DNA of 64,000 bases from Hydrogenophaga sp. (GCF_025699295.1 NZ_JAILWB010000025.1:1-64000), one strand, 5' to 3'. Counted from the stretch's first letter, positions 41,973-51,132 are shown. Notes: generated by a model from the letters alone, not told the origin. Numbers and translations are program-made.

Positions 41973-44311
41973 GGGGCGCCCTTCTGGCGCGCGGCAAAGG
42001 CCGCCGAGAGCAGCAGCGCGAGCAGCGCGCCCGGCCCGACCGTGACGCCGATGGCGTGCAGCACCGGCACCGACGACCAGGCCAGCACGCCGAAGCCGAT
42101 GGCGGTGGTGGTGCTGGCCACCCCGATGGACAGCAGGGTCTCGTCGTCCAGCGTTTCACCGCGCCCGACGCGGTCGAAGAACAGCGCGTAGTTGGAACCC
42201 ACGGCCACGGTGAGCAGCATGCCCACCAGGTGCAGCAGGTGCAGGCGCTCGCCGCTGGCGTGCAGGCCGGCCACCACCACCAGCACCGCCATCACCAGCG
42301 GCAGCACCACGCCCACGAGGCGGCGCGCGCTGCGCAGCGCAACGGCCAGCGCGACAACGATGGCCACGAAACCCGCGGCCGAGAGCTGGATCGCCTCCTG
42401 GATGTACTCGCCGTAGAGCGCGTCGAACTCGCCCTTGAGGTCGATGAAGATGGCGCCGCTGCCGGCCAGTGCGGCGCGCACCGCGTCCACCGGGATGTCT
42501 GCAGCCACCGCGTCGGGCGCGGGGCGCAGCGGCAGCAGCACGCTCCAGCCACCGGGGCGCTGCAGCAGCAGGGCGTCGACCACCAGTTCGAGGCCGCTGC
42601 CGTCGAGGTCGGCGCGCGTGAGGTTGGCCGAGGCGCGCGCGGCGCGCACGTCGTCCAGGAAGGGTTGCAGGCGCTCGGCGGACACCGGCGCGTCGACCAG
42701 CGCCTCGCGCAGGCGGGTGGCCAGTTCCTCGGGCGGCGGCAGGCTGGCGCGGCGCGCGTTCTGCGTCGCCTCGCTGGGCAGGAAGCGCGCCGGGCTGTCG
42801 AAGCCGCCGATCAGGCCCTCGTCCACCAGCCGCCGCAGCGCCGCGCCGGCGCGTTCGGCGGCCTGCAGCGCGGCTTCGCGGTCGGGCGCGGTGACCACCA
42901 CCATGTAGCGCGCATCGGGTGCGCCCAGGTCGGCGCGCAGCCGTGCGTCCAGATCGCCTTCGGCCTGGCTGACCGTGGACAGCGCCGACAGGTTGGGGTA
43001 CAGCAGGTCGTGGCGCTGCTGGAACAGGTACACCGCCGCGACCAGCACCAGCGCGACCAGCGGCCAGCGCAGCAGGCCGGCGTGTGCCACGAGCGGGCGC
43101 AGCATGCGGCCCTGGCGCGCGCCGTCGACCAGGTGCACGCCGGGGCCGGCCAGCGCCGGCAGCAGGAAGCGCGTGACCAGCGCGGCCGTGAACACGCCGG
43201 TGAGCGCGTACAGGCCAAGCTGGGCCAGACCGGGAAAGCCCGAAAACAGCAGCGCGCCGAAGCCGAACAGCGAAGTCAGCACGCCCAGGCGCACGGTGGG
43301 CCAGTAGCGCTCGCGCCAGGACGCCACCCCCAGGCGGCCGGACTGCACGAAGTAGTAGATGGCGTAGTCCACGGCCTCGCCGATGAGCGCCGCGCCAAAG
43401 CCCACGGTGATGCCGAACACCGTGCCGTGCACCAGGCCGACGACGACGATGGCCGCCAGCGTGCCGCTGAGCACCGGCACCAGCGTGAGCAGCAGCAGGC
43501 GCGCGCGGCGGTAGACGAAACCCAGCAGCAGCGCGATGGCGACAGCGCTCATGAGCGACAGGCGCATGACCTCCTGCTGGATGGTGGCGCGCGCCTGCAC
43601 CGCGAACATGCCGGGGCCGGACATCTCCAGCGTGAGCCCCTGCAGGCCAGGCTGTGCGGTGGCCTGCGCGAAGCGCTCGCGCACCAGCGCGATGGCCGCG
43701 GCCTGCGCGTCGGTGTCGGAGCCGAGCGCGCGCGTCTGCACCAGCAGCATGGCGCGCTCGCCGTCGCGCGAGGCCCAGACGCCGTCGAGCTCGTTGGGCT
43801 GCACGCCCGCGTTCAGACCCGAAACCAGCTCGACCAGCTCGCCCGTGGGGTCGCGCGCCAGATAGGGCTTGAACAGCAGGCCGGCCGAGGAGCTGAGCAG
43901 GTCGACGCTGTTGTTCACCGCGCCGCGCAGGCCTTCGACGCTGAAGCGCCCGGGCGTGACGGCATCGCTGAGCAGGTAGCGGTGGTCCAGCAGGAAGTCG
44001 CGCGCGGTCTCCAGCGCGCCGGCTTCGCCGTTCTGCACCGAGGCCAGGCTGTCGTCGCTGGCCAGCGCGGCGCGCAGCGCGCGCGAGGCGTCGGCGCGCT
44101 GGCTGGCGTCGCCGCCGGCGATGGCGATCATCAGCAGGCGCGAGACCGCGCCCTCGCGCAGCTGGTCGACCATGACCTGCTGCTCCGCCGTGGGCCGCGA
44201 GGGCAGGAAAAAGGAGACGTCGGCCGAAAACCGCGTATTGAGCAACAGGACCACGCCCAGCGCCATGGCCGCCAGCCAGACCAGCAGGGCACGCAGGGTG
44301 CCGTGCGTCAT
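41969..44311 (-). CDS. MMPL/RND-family exporter, ApeM-like
   Basis: A 780-residue membrane exporter with two repeats of one span plus a periplasmic domain plus five spans. The first helix is LLVWLAAMALGVVLLLN; GFGAALIGEAVDYAIYYF and the second-repeat VGMLLTVAVGSNYALFFDRV mark the two transmembrane blocks. MMPL proteins linked with a LolA-like carrier in aryl-polyene clusters move the lipid-anchored pigment towards the outer membrane. The gene overlaps the LolA-like gene upstream and the hydrolase gene downstream by 4 bp each. Confidence 0.9.
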   Translation of the reverse strand: MTHGTLRALLVWLAAMALGVVLLLNTRFSADVSFFLPSRPTAEQQVMVDQLREGAVSRLLMIAIAGGDASQRADASRALRAALASDDSLASVQNGEAGALETARDFLLDHRYLLSDAVTPGRFSVEGLRGAVNNSVDLLSSSAGLLFKPYLARDPTGELVELVSGLNAGVQPNELDGVWASRDGERAMLLVQTRALGSDTDAQAAAIALVRERFAQATAQPGLQGLTLEMSGPGMFAVQARATIQQEVMRLSLMSAVAIALLLGFVYRRARLLLLTLVPVLSGTLAAIVVVGLVHGTVFGITVGFGAALIGEAVDYAIYYFVQSGRLGVASWRERYWPTVRLGVLTSLFGFGALLFSGFPGLAQLGLYALTGVFTAALVTRFLLPALAGPGVHLVDGARQGRMLRPLVAHAGLLRWPLVALVLVAAVYLFQQRHDLLYPNLSALSTVSQAEGDLDARLRADLGAPDARYMVVVTAPDREAALQAAERAGAALRRLVDEGLIGGFDSPARFLPSEATQNARRASLPPPEELATRLREALVDAPVSAERLQPFLDDVRAARASANLTRADLDGSGLELVVDALLLQRPGGWSVLLPLRPAPDAVAADIPVDAVRAALAGSGAIFIDLKGEFDALYGEYIQEAIQLSAAGFVAIVVALAVALRSARRLVGVVLPLVMAVLVVVAGLHASGERLHLLHLVGMLLTVAVGSNYALFFDRVGRGETLDDETLLSIGVASTTTAIGFGVLAWSSVPVLHAIGVTVGPGALLALLLSAAFAARQKGAP

Positions 44312-44880
44312 GGGGTCTTCACCGGCTCGATGCGCATCTCGATGCGGTCACCATCGGCCTGCAGGTAGTCGATGCCCAGCACCTGTTCGCGCACGCCCTT
44401 GACGGTGATGCGCTGCAGCAGCGAGGCGATGCGTGAATCGTTCGGCACCAGGGTCAGAACCCAGGCGTCGACCTCGCCACTGAGCGCGAGGCGGTAGTTC
44501 TGCTCGAGCGAGGCGCGGTTGCCCGCCAGCGTGCTGCGGATGCTGTCGACGAAGGCCGCCACTTCCGGGCGCGCGATGAGCCGGATCGACATCTTGCGGT
44601 TGTCGCGCTCCAGGGTCAGCGTGTCCTTGTCGAGCACCACGGTTTCAGGCCTGGGCGTGAGGGTGCGTTTCTCCAGCCGGTCGGGCGCGGTGTAGCGCAT
44701 CTCGCCGGTGGCGATGACCGGCTTGTCGAGCACGGCCAGGTAACGCTTCTCGACAAAGGTCGCCTCGCCGCCGCGGTTGCGCGCGAGTTCGGCCATGAGC
44801 TGGTCGATGTCGAAGCCGGCATGCGCCAGGGTGCTCGCACCGCAGAGCAACAGGCCGGTGATGAATTGTCGAAGCGTCAT
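44308..44880 (-). CDS. LolA-like outer-membrane lipoprotein carrier, ApeL-like
   Basis: A 190-residue periplasmic protein. The signal peptide MTLRQFITGLLLCGASTLAHA precedes a LolA-fold domain with FDIDQLMAELARNRGGEATF and FVEKRYLAVLDKPVIATGEMRY. LolA-like proteins bind hydrophobic acyl groups in an open barrel; here it probably shuttles the polyene lipid from the MMPL exporter to the outer membrane. It overlaps the MMPL start and the acyltransferase stop by 4 bp each. Confidence 0.85.
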   Translation of the reverse strand: MTLRQFITGLLLCGASTLAHAGFDIDQLMAELARNRGGEATFVEKRYLAVLDKPVIATGEMRYTAPDRLEKRTLTPRPETVVLDKDTLTLERDNRKMSIRLIARPEVAAFVDSIRSTLAGNRASLEQNYRLALSGEVDAWVLTLVPNDSRIASLLQRITVKGVREQVLGIDYLQADGDRIEMRIEPVKTP

Positions 44881-45782
44881 GAACGTTGCCAGAAATCGTA
44901 GAAGTTGAACCAGTTGTAGGGTGCGCGGCGGCAGAAGTCACCGAGGCGGTCGGCATAGGCCTGCATGGCGCTGGCGATGGCGGCTTCGCGGTCGCCGCGC
45001 TCGACATGGGTGAAATCGGCCAGTGGCTCGAAATGCAGCTCGTAGCGGTTGCCGCCCAGGTACAGGCCGGCCATGAAGAACACCGGCCGGCGCAGCATGG
45101 CCGCCATGCGCCAGGGACCGACCGGAAACCGCGCCGGCGCGCCCAGGAACAGGCATTCTGCCGTGCTGTCGTGGGCCAGCGAGCGGTCAGCCAGCAAACC
45201 CACAAGGGAGCCGGCATCGAGCCGGTCGCGCGCCCTGAGCATGGAGTCCGGGTGGCCCAGCGGCACCACGTCCTGCTGCGCCTGAGGGTTGATGGCGCCC
45301 AGGATGGCGTTGATCTTGCGCGCGTTCTCCTCGTACATGAGCATGGCCAGCGGCACGTGGGCGTGCGCGTGGGCCATGGCGCGCAGCACCTCGAAACTGC
45401 CGAGGTGAGCGCCGAGCAGCAGCGCACCGGGCTGGCGCGCCAGCGCGGCCTGCACCGCCTCGTGGCCGACGAACCGGATGTCGAACAGGTCGAAGCGGTC
45501 GTTGAGCAGATAGACGCGGTCGTGCACCGTGCTGGCGAAACTCATCACGTGGCGGCAGGCGTCGGCCCAGGTGGCGGGGCGCCCGAGCACGCGCTCGAGG
45601 TAGATGCGCCCGGTGCGGCGGGCACTGGGCGAGAAGAGCACGAAGTAGAGCGCGATGAAGCGCAATACCAGTCGCGCCACGGGCCGCCCCAGGCGCAGCG
45701 AGAGCCACACCATGAAGCGCAGCACGCCGAGGTGGCTGCGCTCCTGCTGGCGCATCCAGTCGGGCGGCGAGGGGTTGCTCAT
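44877..45782 (-). CDS. LpxL/HtrB-type acyltransferase
   Basis: A 301-residue lipid A-type acyltransferase with an N-terminal span near residues 30-55 and the motif LLGAHLGSFEVLRAM, the HxxxxE catalytic pair, then LLADRSLAHDS. It would transfer an acyl or polyenoyl chain from an ACP to a lipid. Together with the PlsC-like enzyme at 32644 it provides two acylation steps, as in other aryl-polyene clusters. Both ends overlap neighbours by 4 bp. Confidence 0.85.
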   Translation of the reverse strand: MSNPSPPDWMRQQERSHLGVLRFMVWLSLRLGRPVARLVLRFIALYFVLFSPSARRTGRIYLERVLGRPATWADACRHVMSFASTVHDRVYLLNDRFDLFDIRFVGHEAVQAALARQPGALLLGAHLGSFEVLRAMAHAHAHVPLAMLMYEENARKINAILGAINPQAQQDVVPLGHPDSMLRARDRLDAGSLVGLLADRSLAHDSTAECLFLGAPARFPVGPWRMAAMLRRPVFFMAGLYLGGNRYELHFEPLADFTHVERGDREAAIASAMQAYADRLGDFCRRAPYNWFNFYDFWQRS

Positions 45783-46090
45783 GGCGCGGCCGGTGGCACG
45801 AGGCTGCCGCTGGCGACTTCGCGGCCGTCGCAGCGCACGCTGAACGCCACCGTGCCGCGCGGCGTGGTGCGCAGCGTGAAGCGCAGCGCCTGCGAGGGCC
45901 CGACGGGCTCGAAGAACTTGGCCTGCGCGATCTGCCAGCCGGTGGCCTGCGGCGTGCCGCGCATGCGTGCCGCCAGCAGCACCGCGTGGTCGAGCAGCAC
46001 CACACCGGGCACGATGGGGCGCACCGGGAAATGGCCGGCAAAAGCCGGGTGATCGGCTGGCACGGCCCAGGTGGCTTCAGCCGTGTCCAT
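45779..46090 (-). CDS. Small hot-dog dehydratase, ApeI-like
   Basis: A 103-residue hot-dog protein with the FabA/FabZ-type motif HPAFAGHFPVRPIVPGVVLLDH. It is shorter than a stand-alone FabZ, which fits the ApeI-type partner that forms a heteromeric dehydratase with the protein at 37206. The ATG at 46090 (MDTAEATWAVPADH) was chosen by the motif position and overlaps the AMP-ligase gene by 14 bp. Confidence 0.75.
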   Translation of the reverse strand: MDTAEATWAVPADHPAFAGHFPVRPIVPGVVLLDHAVLLAARMRGTPQATGWQIAQAKFFEPVGPSQALRFTLRTTPRGTVAFSVRCDGREVASGSLVPPAAP

Positions 46091-47426
46091 GCGGCCCCAC
46101 CTTCTCGGCATGAAGCGCCTGCAGCGCGGTGCGCGGCAGCTTGCCGGTGGCGTTGCGCGGCAGGGCATCGAGCAGCACCAGCGGACGCGGCAGGAAGATC
46201 GCGTCCAGCCGCTGGCGCAGCGCGGCCATGAGCGTGCGCGCGTCCAGCGTGGGCGCGACCACGAAGGCGCACAGGCGCGTCACGCCGTCGTGGCCCGCCT
46301 CGTCGGGCAGGAAGAAGGCGGCGTCGACCACCCCGGGCACGGCACCGATCTGGTGATTGAGGTAGGCCAGCGAGGTGCGCTTGCCGGCGATGTTGATCAG
46401 GTCGGCATGGCGGCCGTGCAGCAGGAAACTGCCGTCGGCGCGGGACTCGATGACGTCGGCCAGCGGCACGCGGCCTTCGACGTGGCCGCCGTTGGCGTAG
46501 GTGGTATCGCCCTCGTGTTCGAGCCGAACCGCCTGCATCAGCTGCCAGGCCGCGCCTTCGATCGTGCGGCGGCTGGCCAGCGCGGACGATTCGGTGGAAC
46601 CGTAGATTTCGTGCACCGGCGCGCCGCAGTACGCCTCGGCGCGGCGCGCCAGCTCGGGGCTCAGGGGCGCGGTGGCCGAGAGGATGAGATCCAGCGGGGG
46701 CACCGCCAGGCCCGAGGCGAGCAGTGCCGAGAGGTGGAACGGCGTGGTCACCAGCATGCGCGGGCGCGGCACCGCCTGCAGCGCAGCGACGATGTCCTGC
46801 GGATAGAACGGCTTGCCGGCGGCGAAGCTGCTGCCACCATGCAACGCCACGAGAAAAGTGGACTCGAAGCCGTAGCTGTGCTGCGTGGGCACGGTGCCGA
46901 CGATGGCCACCGGTCGATCCAGCAGGCCCAGCGCGCGCGATTCGGCGCGCCCGTTGCGCACCAGCTTGCCCCAGGTCTTGCGGTGCGGTTGCGGCAGGCC
47001 GGTGGAGCCCGAGGTGAACAGGATGGCCACCACGCGCTCGTCATCGATCTGCGGCATCCCGGCATCCGCCGGGCGCGGCAGGGTGGCGAGGTCCGGGAAC
47101 ACGGTGCCGGGCACACCGGGCACCGTGTCGGGCCTGTCACCGAGCCAGCACACGCCGGGGTGATCGGCCGCGAGGCGCTGCAGGGTCTCGGGCGACTGCG
47201 ACGAGGGCTGCAGGCTGACCTTGCCCGCGATCAGGCCGGCGGCGAAACCGACCGCGAAGTGGTAACGGTCCTCGCACATGTTGAGCAACCAGTCGCCCGC
47301 GGGCAACTGCGCCGCGAGCGCGTGCGCGTCGCCCAGGAAATCGCGCACCGTCACCGCGCCCTGCGCGCGCCAGGCGAACACGTCGTCCGGCGCGCGGTCG
47401 CTGATCAGCGGCGAGGTGGCGTTCAT
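46077..47426 (-). CDS. Aryl-AMP ligase (ANL family), ApeH-like
   Basis: A 449-residue adenylation enzyme, shorter than acyl-CoA synthetases of about 520 residues. The phosphate loop is FTSGSTGLPQPHRKTW; HEIYGSTESSALASR and LHGRHADLINIAGKRTSL follow; the catalytic lysine is in PRNATGKLPR. In aryl-polyene clusters this enzyme loads the hydroxybenzoate starter onto an ACP. The substrate would come from the chorismatase at 31634. The ATG at 47426 overlaps the membrane-protein stop as ATGA, and the longer upstream frame is shadow sequence. Confidence 0.88.
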   Translation of the reverse strand: MNATSPLISDRAPDDVFAWRAQGAVTVRDFLGDAHALAAQLPAGDWLLNMCEDRYHFAVGFAAGLIAGKVSLQPSSQSPETLQRLAADHPGVCWLGDRPDTVPGVPGTVFPDLATLPRPADAGMPQIDDERVVAILFTSGSTGLPQPHRKTWGKLVRNGRAESRALGLLDRPVAIVGTVPTQHSYGFESTFLVALHGGSSFAAGKPFYPQDIVAALQAVPRPRMLVTTPFHLSALLASGLAVPPLDLILSATAPLSPELARRAEAYCGAPVHEIYGSTESSALASRRTIEGAAWQLMQAVRLEHEGDTTYANGGHVEGRVPLADVIESRADGSFLLHGRHADLINIAGKRTSLAYLNHQIGAVPGVVDAAFFLPDEAGHDGVTRLCAFVVAPTLDARTLMAALRQRLDAIFLPRPLVLLDALPRNATGKLPRTALQALHAEKVGPHGHG

Positions 47427-48094
47427 GGCTGGGAAGACCCGGCGCTGCCACCGCCACGCTGCGCCGACTCGCGCTTGTAGGCCTGCACGATGGCGGCAAT
47501 GCCCGGGCGCTCGTGCGGCGGCAGCAGAAACAGGCGGCAGACGTGCTCGATCACGAACATCAGACCGATCAGCGGGCCGGTCAGCAGGTTGGCGTGCACC
47601 GACCAGATGGCGGGCGGCGCCCAGAGGAAGAGCAGCGTGGAGACCAGCGCGTTGGTGAAGAAGAACAGTGTCCAGGCCAGGGTCACGCCCCGCGTGTAGC
47701 GCAGCTTGCGCGCGGACAGTTCGTGGGAAAAGATGCGCCGCGCCATGCGCGTGATGAGCGCTTCGCCCGGGCCGAGCAGCGACTTGCCGAAGTACACGCC
47801 CAGCGCCACGTGAATGCCCAGGTGCTGCAGGTAGTACATCAGCGGCACGTTCAGGCGCAGCCGCGGCCAGAGCCAGGCCAGCGCGACCGCGAGGGCCAGC
47901 ACACCCGCCGCGCGCACCACCCGCTGCGGCAGCCGCCACAGCGCCATGAGCACCGCCGCCCCGATGGGCAGCACGGCGACCGCGGCGTTGAAATCGGGGT
48001 TGCCCCAGCCGGCGCTGCCCACGTGCGCGGCGACCACCCAGGCCACCATGAGGAGCAGCACGCCGAGGTCCCGCAGCACCGAGGGGAGCTTCAT
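47423..48094 (-). CDS. COG4648-type membrane protein, ApeG-like
   Basis: A 223-residue membrane protein with five or six spans and the motif YFGKSLLGPGEALITRMARR, followed by SARKLRYTRGVTLAWTLFF. Proteins of this family occur in aryl-polyene clusters between the carrier protein and ligase genes. Their role is unknown, but an association with pigment transfer at the inner membrane is plausible. A GTG immediately precedes the chosen ATG at 48094. It lies 4 bases after the ACP stop. Confidence 0.8.
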   Translation of the reverse strand: MKLPSVLRDLGVLLLMVAWVVAAHVGSAGWGNPDFNAAVAVLPIGAAVLMALWRLPQRVVRAAGVLALAVALAWLWPRLRLNVPLMYYLQHLGIHVALGVYFGKSLLGPGEALITRMARRIFSHELSARKLRYTRGVTLAWTLFFFTNALVSTLLFLWAPPAIWSVHANLLTGPLIGLMFVIEHVCRLFLLPPHERPGIAAIVQAYKRESAQRGGGSAGSSQP

Positions 48095-48098
48095 CACG

Positions 48099-48383
48099 CT
48101 ACTGCGTGCGCTGGCTGGCGATGTAGGCCGTCAGGGCGCGCGGCGAGGCGAAGATCTTCTCGTTGTCCTCGTTGTCCGAGCGCATCTGGAACCCGTAGCG
48201 CTTGGAGATGACGAGCGAGATTTCGAGCATGTCGATCGAATCCAGCCCCATGCCTTCGCCATACAGCGGGCCGTCGGGGTCCACCTCGCCGGGTTCGAGC
48301 TCCATGTTGAGGGCTTCGATGATCAGCGCGACCACCTCGGGCACGAGGGCGTCGACGGTGGCGGGGGAAACGGGTTCGGTCAT
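48099..48383 (-). CDS. Acyl carrier protein 1 of the aryl-polyene cluster
   Basis: A 94-residue carrier protein. Ser49 in GMGLDSIDMLEISL is the phosphopantetheine attachment site. Its sequence is acidic, as usual. It and the carrier at 49680 correspond to the ApeE/ApeF pair, which carry the growing aryl polyene and the malonyl units. A GTG at 48392 is an alternative start. The gap to the ketosynthase gene is 30 bp. Confidence 0.88.
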   Translation of the reverse strand: MTEPVSPATVDALVPEVVALIIEALNMELEPGEVDPDGPLYGEGMGLDSIDMLEISLVISKRYGFQMRSDNEDNEKIFASPRALTAYIASQRTQ

Positions 48384-48413
48384 GTCATTCACTCGGGAGA
48401 AAAAACAGGCGCC

Positions 48414-49676
48414 TCAGCGGGCGGGCGGTGCACGAAACGCCAACACGGCGTTGCTGCCGCCAAAGGCAAAGGAGTTGGACAGCGCGGCCCGCAGCGGCAC
48501 GCCACGGCGGCCCTGCAGCACATGGTCCACGCCCTCGCAGGCGGGGTCGATGCGGCCGGCCAGGTGGGCGGTGGGCGGCACGGCCTGCTCGCGCAGCGCC
48601 AGCGCGGTCACCACCGCTTCGACGGCACCGCAGGCACCGAGCAGGTGGCCGTGCATGGATTTGGTAGCGCTCACGGCCAGCCTCGCCGCGCCATCGCCGA
48701 ACACCTCGCGCAGGGCGGAGATCTCCACCGGGTCGCCCTCGGTGGTGGCGGTGCCGTGGGCATTGACGTAATCGATGTCGCCGGGCGCAAGGCCGGCGTC
48801 GGCCAGCGCGCCGCGCAGGGCACGCGCCTGGCCCTGCCGGTGCGGTCGGACCAGGTGGCTGTGATCGCAACTGGTGCCATAGCCGACGATTTCACCATGG
48901 ATGGTTGCGCCCCGTGCGGCGGCGTGGTCCCAGGCCTCCAGCACCAGAGCCGCGCCGCCTTCGCCCAGCACCAGACCGGCGCGGTCGGCGGCGAACGGCC
49001 GGCAGGCGGTGGGCGCGGTCTGCGCATCGCCGGGGGCCAGCACGCGCATCGCCTCCCAGGCGCGCACCACGCCGTAGGACTGGCAGACATCGGAGCCACC
49101 AGTGAGCATGACCGAGGCCTCACCGCTGCGCACGCGCCGGAAGGCCTCGCCAATGGCGATGCCCGAGGAGGCGCAGGCCGCCGTGTGGCTGGTGCTCACA
49201 CCGCCCAGGCCCAGCTGTATCGAGATGTGCGCGTTGACCGCGTTGTTCATGCCCTGTACGACCGCCAGGGGGGATAGACGTTCACGGCCTTTGAGCCACA
49301 TGTCGCGGTTGCCGCGCTCGTGCGCCGCCACGCCACCCAGCGCCGTGCCCCAGATGCAGCCCCAGTCCTCGCGGGACTCGTCGCCCGCAGCGGGCTGGCG
49401 CGGCAGGCCGGCCTGCGCCCACGCCAGGAAGGCCGCGGCCGTGCCCAGCTGGGCGAAGCGCTCCATCATCAGGGCCAGGGGCTTGCCGAGCAGGGCCTCG
49501 GGGTCGAAGTCCGGGCAGCTTGCCACCGGTGCCGACAGCGGGCGCGGCAGGTCGTCGGTGAGCAGGTGGCGCACGGCCGACTGACCGGCCAGCAGGCGTT
49601 CGAAAAAGTCTGTGTCGTTGCCACCGTAGGGGCTGATCACCCCGAGGCCGGTGATCGCGACGCGGTGAGCACACAT
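48414..49676 (-). CDS. Beta-ketoacyl-ACP synthase II-like, ApeR-like
   Basis: A 420-residue FabF-type ketosynthase. Cys168 (HTAACASSG), His307 (NAHGTATTEGD) and His344 (KSMHGHLLGACG) form the active site, and NSFAFGGSN closes the domain. In aryl-polyene clusters this ketosynthase carries out a condensation distinct from the main elongation. The ATG at 49676 is 3 bases after the second ACP stop. Confidence 0.88.
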   Translation of the reverse strand: MCAHRVAITGLGVISPYGGNDTDFFERLLAGQSAVRHLLTDDLPRPLSAPVASCPDFDPEALLGKPLALMMERFAQLGTAAAFLAWAQAGLPRQPAAGDESREDWGCIWGTALGGVAAHERGNRDMWLKGRERLSPLAVVQGMNNAVNAHISIQLGLGGVSTSHTAACASSGIAIGEAFRRVRSGEASVMLTGGSDVCQSYGVVRAWEAMRVLAPGDAQTAPTACRPFAADRAGLVLGEGGAALVLEAWDHAAARGATIHGEIVGYGTSCDHSHLVRPHRQGQARALRGALADAGLAPGDIDYVNAHGTATTEGDPVEISALREVFGDGAARLAVSATKSMHGHLLGACGAVEAVVTALALREQAVPPTAHLAGRIDPACEGVDHVLQGRRGVPLRAALSNSFAFGGSNAVLAFRAPPAR

Positions 49677-49679
49677 GGC

Positions 49680-49919
49680 TCAGCCGGTCTTGAGCGCCGC
49701 CAGCGAGTCGATCACCGCCTGCATGTCGGCGACGGTTTTCGGAGGCGCCATGTCGGACGGGATTTCGATGCCCATGCGGTCCTCGGCCTCGAACATCAGT
49801 TCGGCCAGCATCAGCGAGTCCACCCCGAGATCGGCCAGCAGCGCGGCAGGCTCCACCCGTTCGGGCGCGACGCCCAGGCGGTCGGTGAGAAAGGTTCGAA
49901 TCAGGTCGGTGGAGCTCAT
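49680..49919 (-). CDS. Acyl carrier protein 2 of the aryl-polyene cluster
   Basis: A 79-residue carrier protein with the attachment serine Ser35 in LADLGVDSLMLAELMFE. It is the first gene of the minus-strand pigment arm. The ATG at 49919 starts the ACP domain directly. No obvious ribosome site precedes it (upstream reads GGGCGTGCCTC), and a longer frame upstream has no ACP features. Confidence 0.86.
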   Translation of the reverse strand: MSSTDLIRTFLTDRLGVAPERVEPAALLADLGVDSLMLAELMFEAEDRMGIEIPSDMAPPKTVADMQAVIDSLAALKTG

Positions 49920-50077
49920 GAGGCACGCCCAAGGATGAGACCGGCACGGCGCGGCCTGGTCGCAGGCCGGGGCAGAACAACGAACATGGGGAAACTCCTC
50001 CGAAGCAAAGACCGTCTTGTATGCGTCTGATGCGGCCTTGGACGGGCACACGCCGCCCACTCTTCGCAGGGCGCCAG

Positions 50078-50083
50078 ATTATA
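50078..50083 (-). promoter_or_regulatory. Likely -10 element of the minus-strand pigment arm
   Basis: A perfect TATAAT on the minus strand, preceded by TTTG, lies 159 bases upstream of the first ACP gene in the gap shared with the PAP2 gene. The -35 region 17 bases further (AATGTA) is poor, so activator dependence is possible. The leader of about 150 bases is unusually long and could hold further control. Confidence 0.4.
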
Positions 50084-50152
50084 CAAAGCACCCCATGCCG
50101 TACATTAATCCCGGCCCCCGGTCTGGGCGGTCGATGCCATACCCCCCACACC

Positions 50153-50827
50153 ATGCCACCACCTTCCGATCGCCCCTGGCACCGGCTGCTTCTGAGGCGC
50201 TTCGTCACGCTGTGGTACCTCAAGGCCTTCGGCACGATGAGCTTCATGGTGCTGTTCTTCATGGCCTACTTCTGGGTGCTGCACAACCCGCAGAAGACAC
50301 CGCTGATGGTGCCGACGGTCTGGGTGGACGACCTCGTCGCGTTCGTGCCGGCGGCGTTCTACGCCTACGTGTCGCTCTGGGTGTACGTGTCGCTGCCATC
50401 GGCGCTGCTGCTGCAGCTGCGCGAGCTGCTGCGCTATGGCCTGTGGACGGCGGCGATGTGCCTGCTCTGCCTGGCGCTGTTCTGGGTCTTTCCGACGCAG
50501 ACACCGGTGCCCGACATCGACTGGGCGAACCACCCGCAGCTGGCGTTCATGAAGGGCCTGGACGCCTCGGGCAACGCCTTGCCCTCGCTGCACGTGGCCT
50601 CGGCGGTGTACTCGGCGGTGTGGTTGCGGCACATCCTGCGGCAGGTCCGCGCACCAGCCTGGGTCGGCTGGCTGAGCGCGCTGCAATGCGCGGTGATCGT
50701 CTGGTCCACGATGGCGGTGCGCCAGCATGTGTTCCTGGACGTGCTGGCCGGGGCGGTGGTGGGCACCGTGTTCGGCTGGCTGTCGCTGCGCGGCGCGCCG
50801 CCTGACGACCCGCGCGAACACACCTGA
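50153..50827 (+). CDS. PAP2-superfamily phosphatase
   Basis: A 224-residue membrane protein with six spans. The PAP2 motifs read ALPSLHVASA and RQHVFLDVLAGAVVG; the first is the PSLH form found in the inositol-phosphorylceramide-synthase-like subgroup. It should dephosphorylate a lipid phosphate at the membrane outer face. It is divergent from the pigment operon and might act on its lipid anchor; that link rests on position only. Confidence 0.82.
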   Translation: MPPPSDRPWHRLLLRRFVTLWYLKAFGTMSFMVLFFMAYFWVLHNPQKTPLMVPTVWVDDLVAFVPAAFYAYVSLWVYVSLPSALLLQLRELLRYGLWTAAMCLLCLALFWVFPTQTPVPDIDWANHPQLAFMKGLDASGNALPSLHVASAVYSAVWLRHILRQVRAPAWVGWLSALQCAVIVWSTMAVRQHVFLDVLAGAVVGTVFGWLSLRGAPPDDPREHT

Positions 50828-51132
50828 AGACCGAAGGGCATTGCGCCGCGCGCCGTCCTGGCGCCGAAGGGCTCCCTACAATCGCACGATGGCCTTCTGC
50901 CCCACCCTCAACCGCCGCCAGACCGCGCTCCTGCCCTTCGTGGCCGGCGGCGTGGCGCCTGGGCGCCAGCGGATGACGGGCCCGGCAGGACTGCGCCAGC
51001 CGGCCGCACTTTCCTGAGCCCGGCGATACCCCTTCCCCCCATCTGCGCAACTCCACCATCGCCGGGCCCCAAGCCCCGCGCTGCCGTGGCCGCCGCTCGT
51101 TCGCGCGGCGCTCACACGTTCTGGAGTGCCCC
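50828..51132. other. Intergenic stretch between the PAP2 gene and rnk
   Basis: About 305 bases with no convincing gene. TACAAT at 50877-50882 could be a -10 box for a rightward transcript, but no matching -35 was found. A 42-codon frame starting at the ATG at 50889 has no recognisable features. The rnk ribosome site CTGGAG is at its right end. Confidence 0.5.

Noticed and set aside
41927-44368. 813-codon plus-strand frame opposite the MMPL gene
   Set aside because: Its His/Gln/Arg-rich composition mirrors the real membrane protein; there are no domains.
50889-51017. Small 42-codon frame upstream of rnk preceded by a TACAAT box
   Set aside because: No ribosome site and no conserved features; it is more likely untranslated leader.
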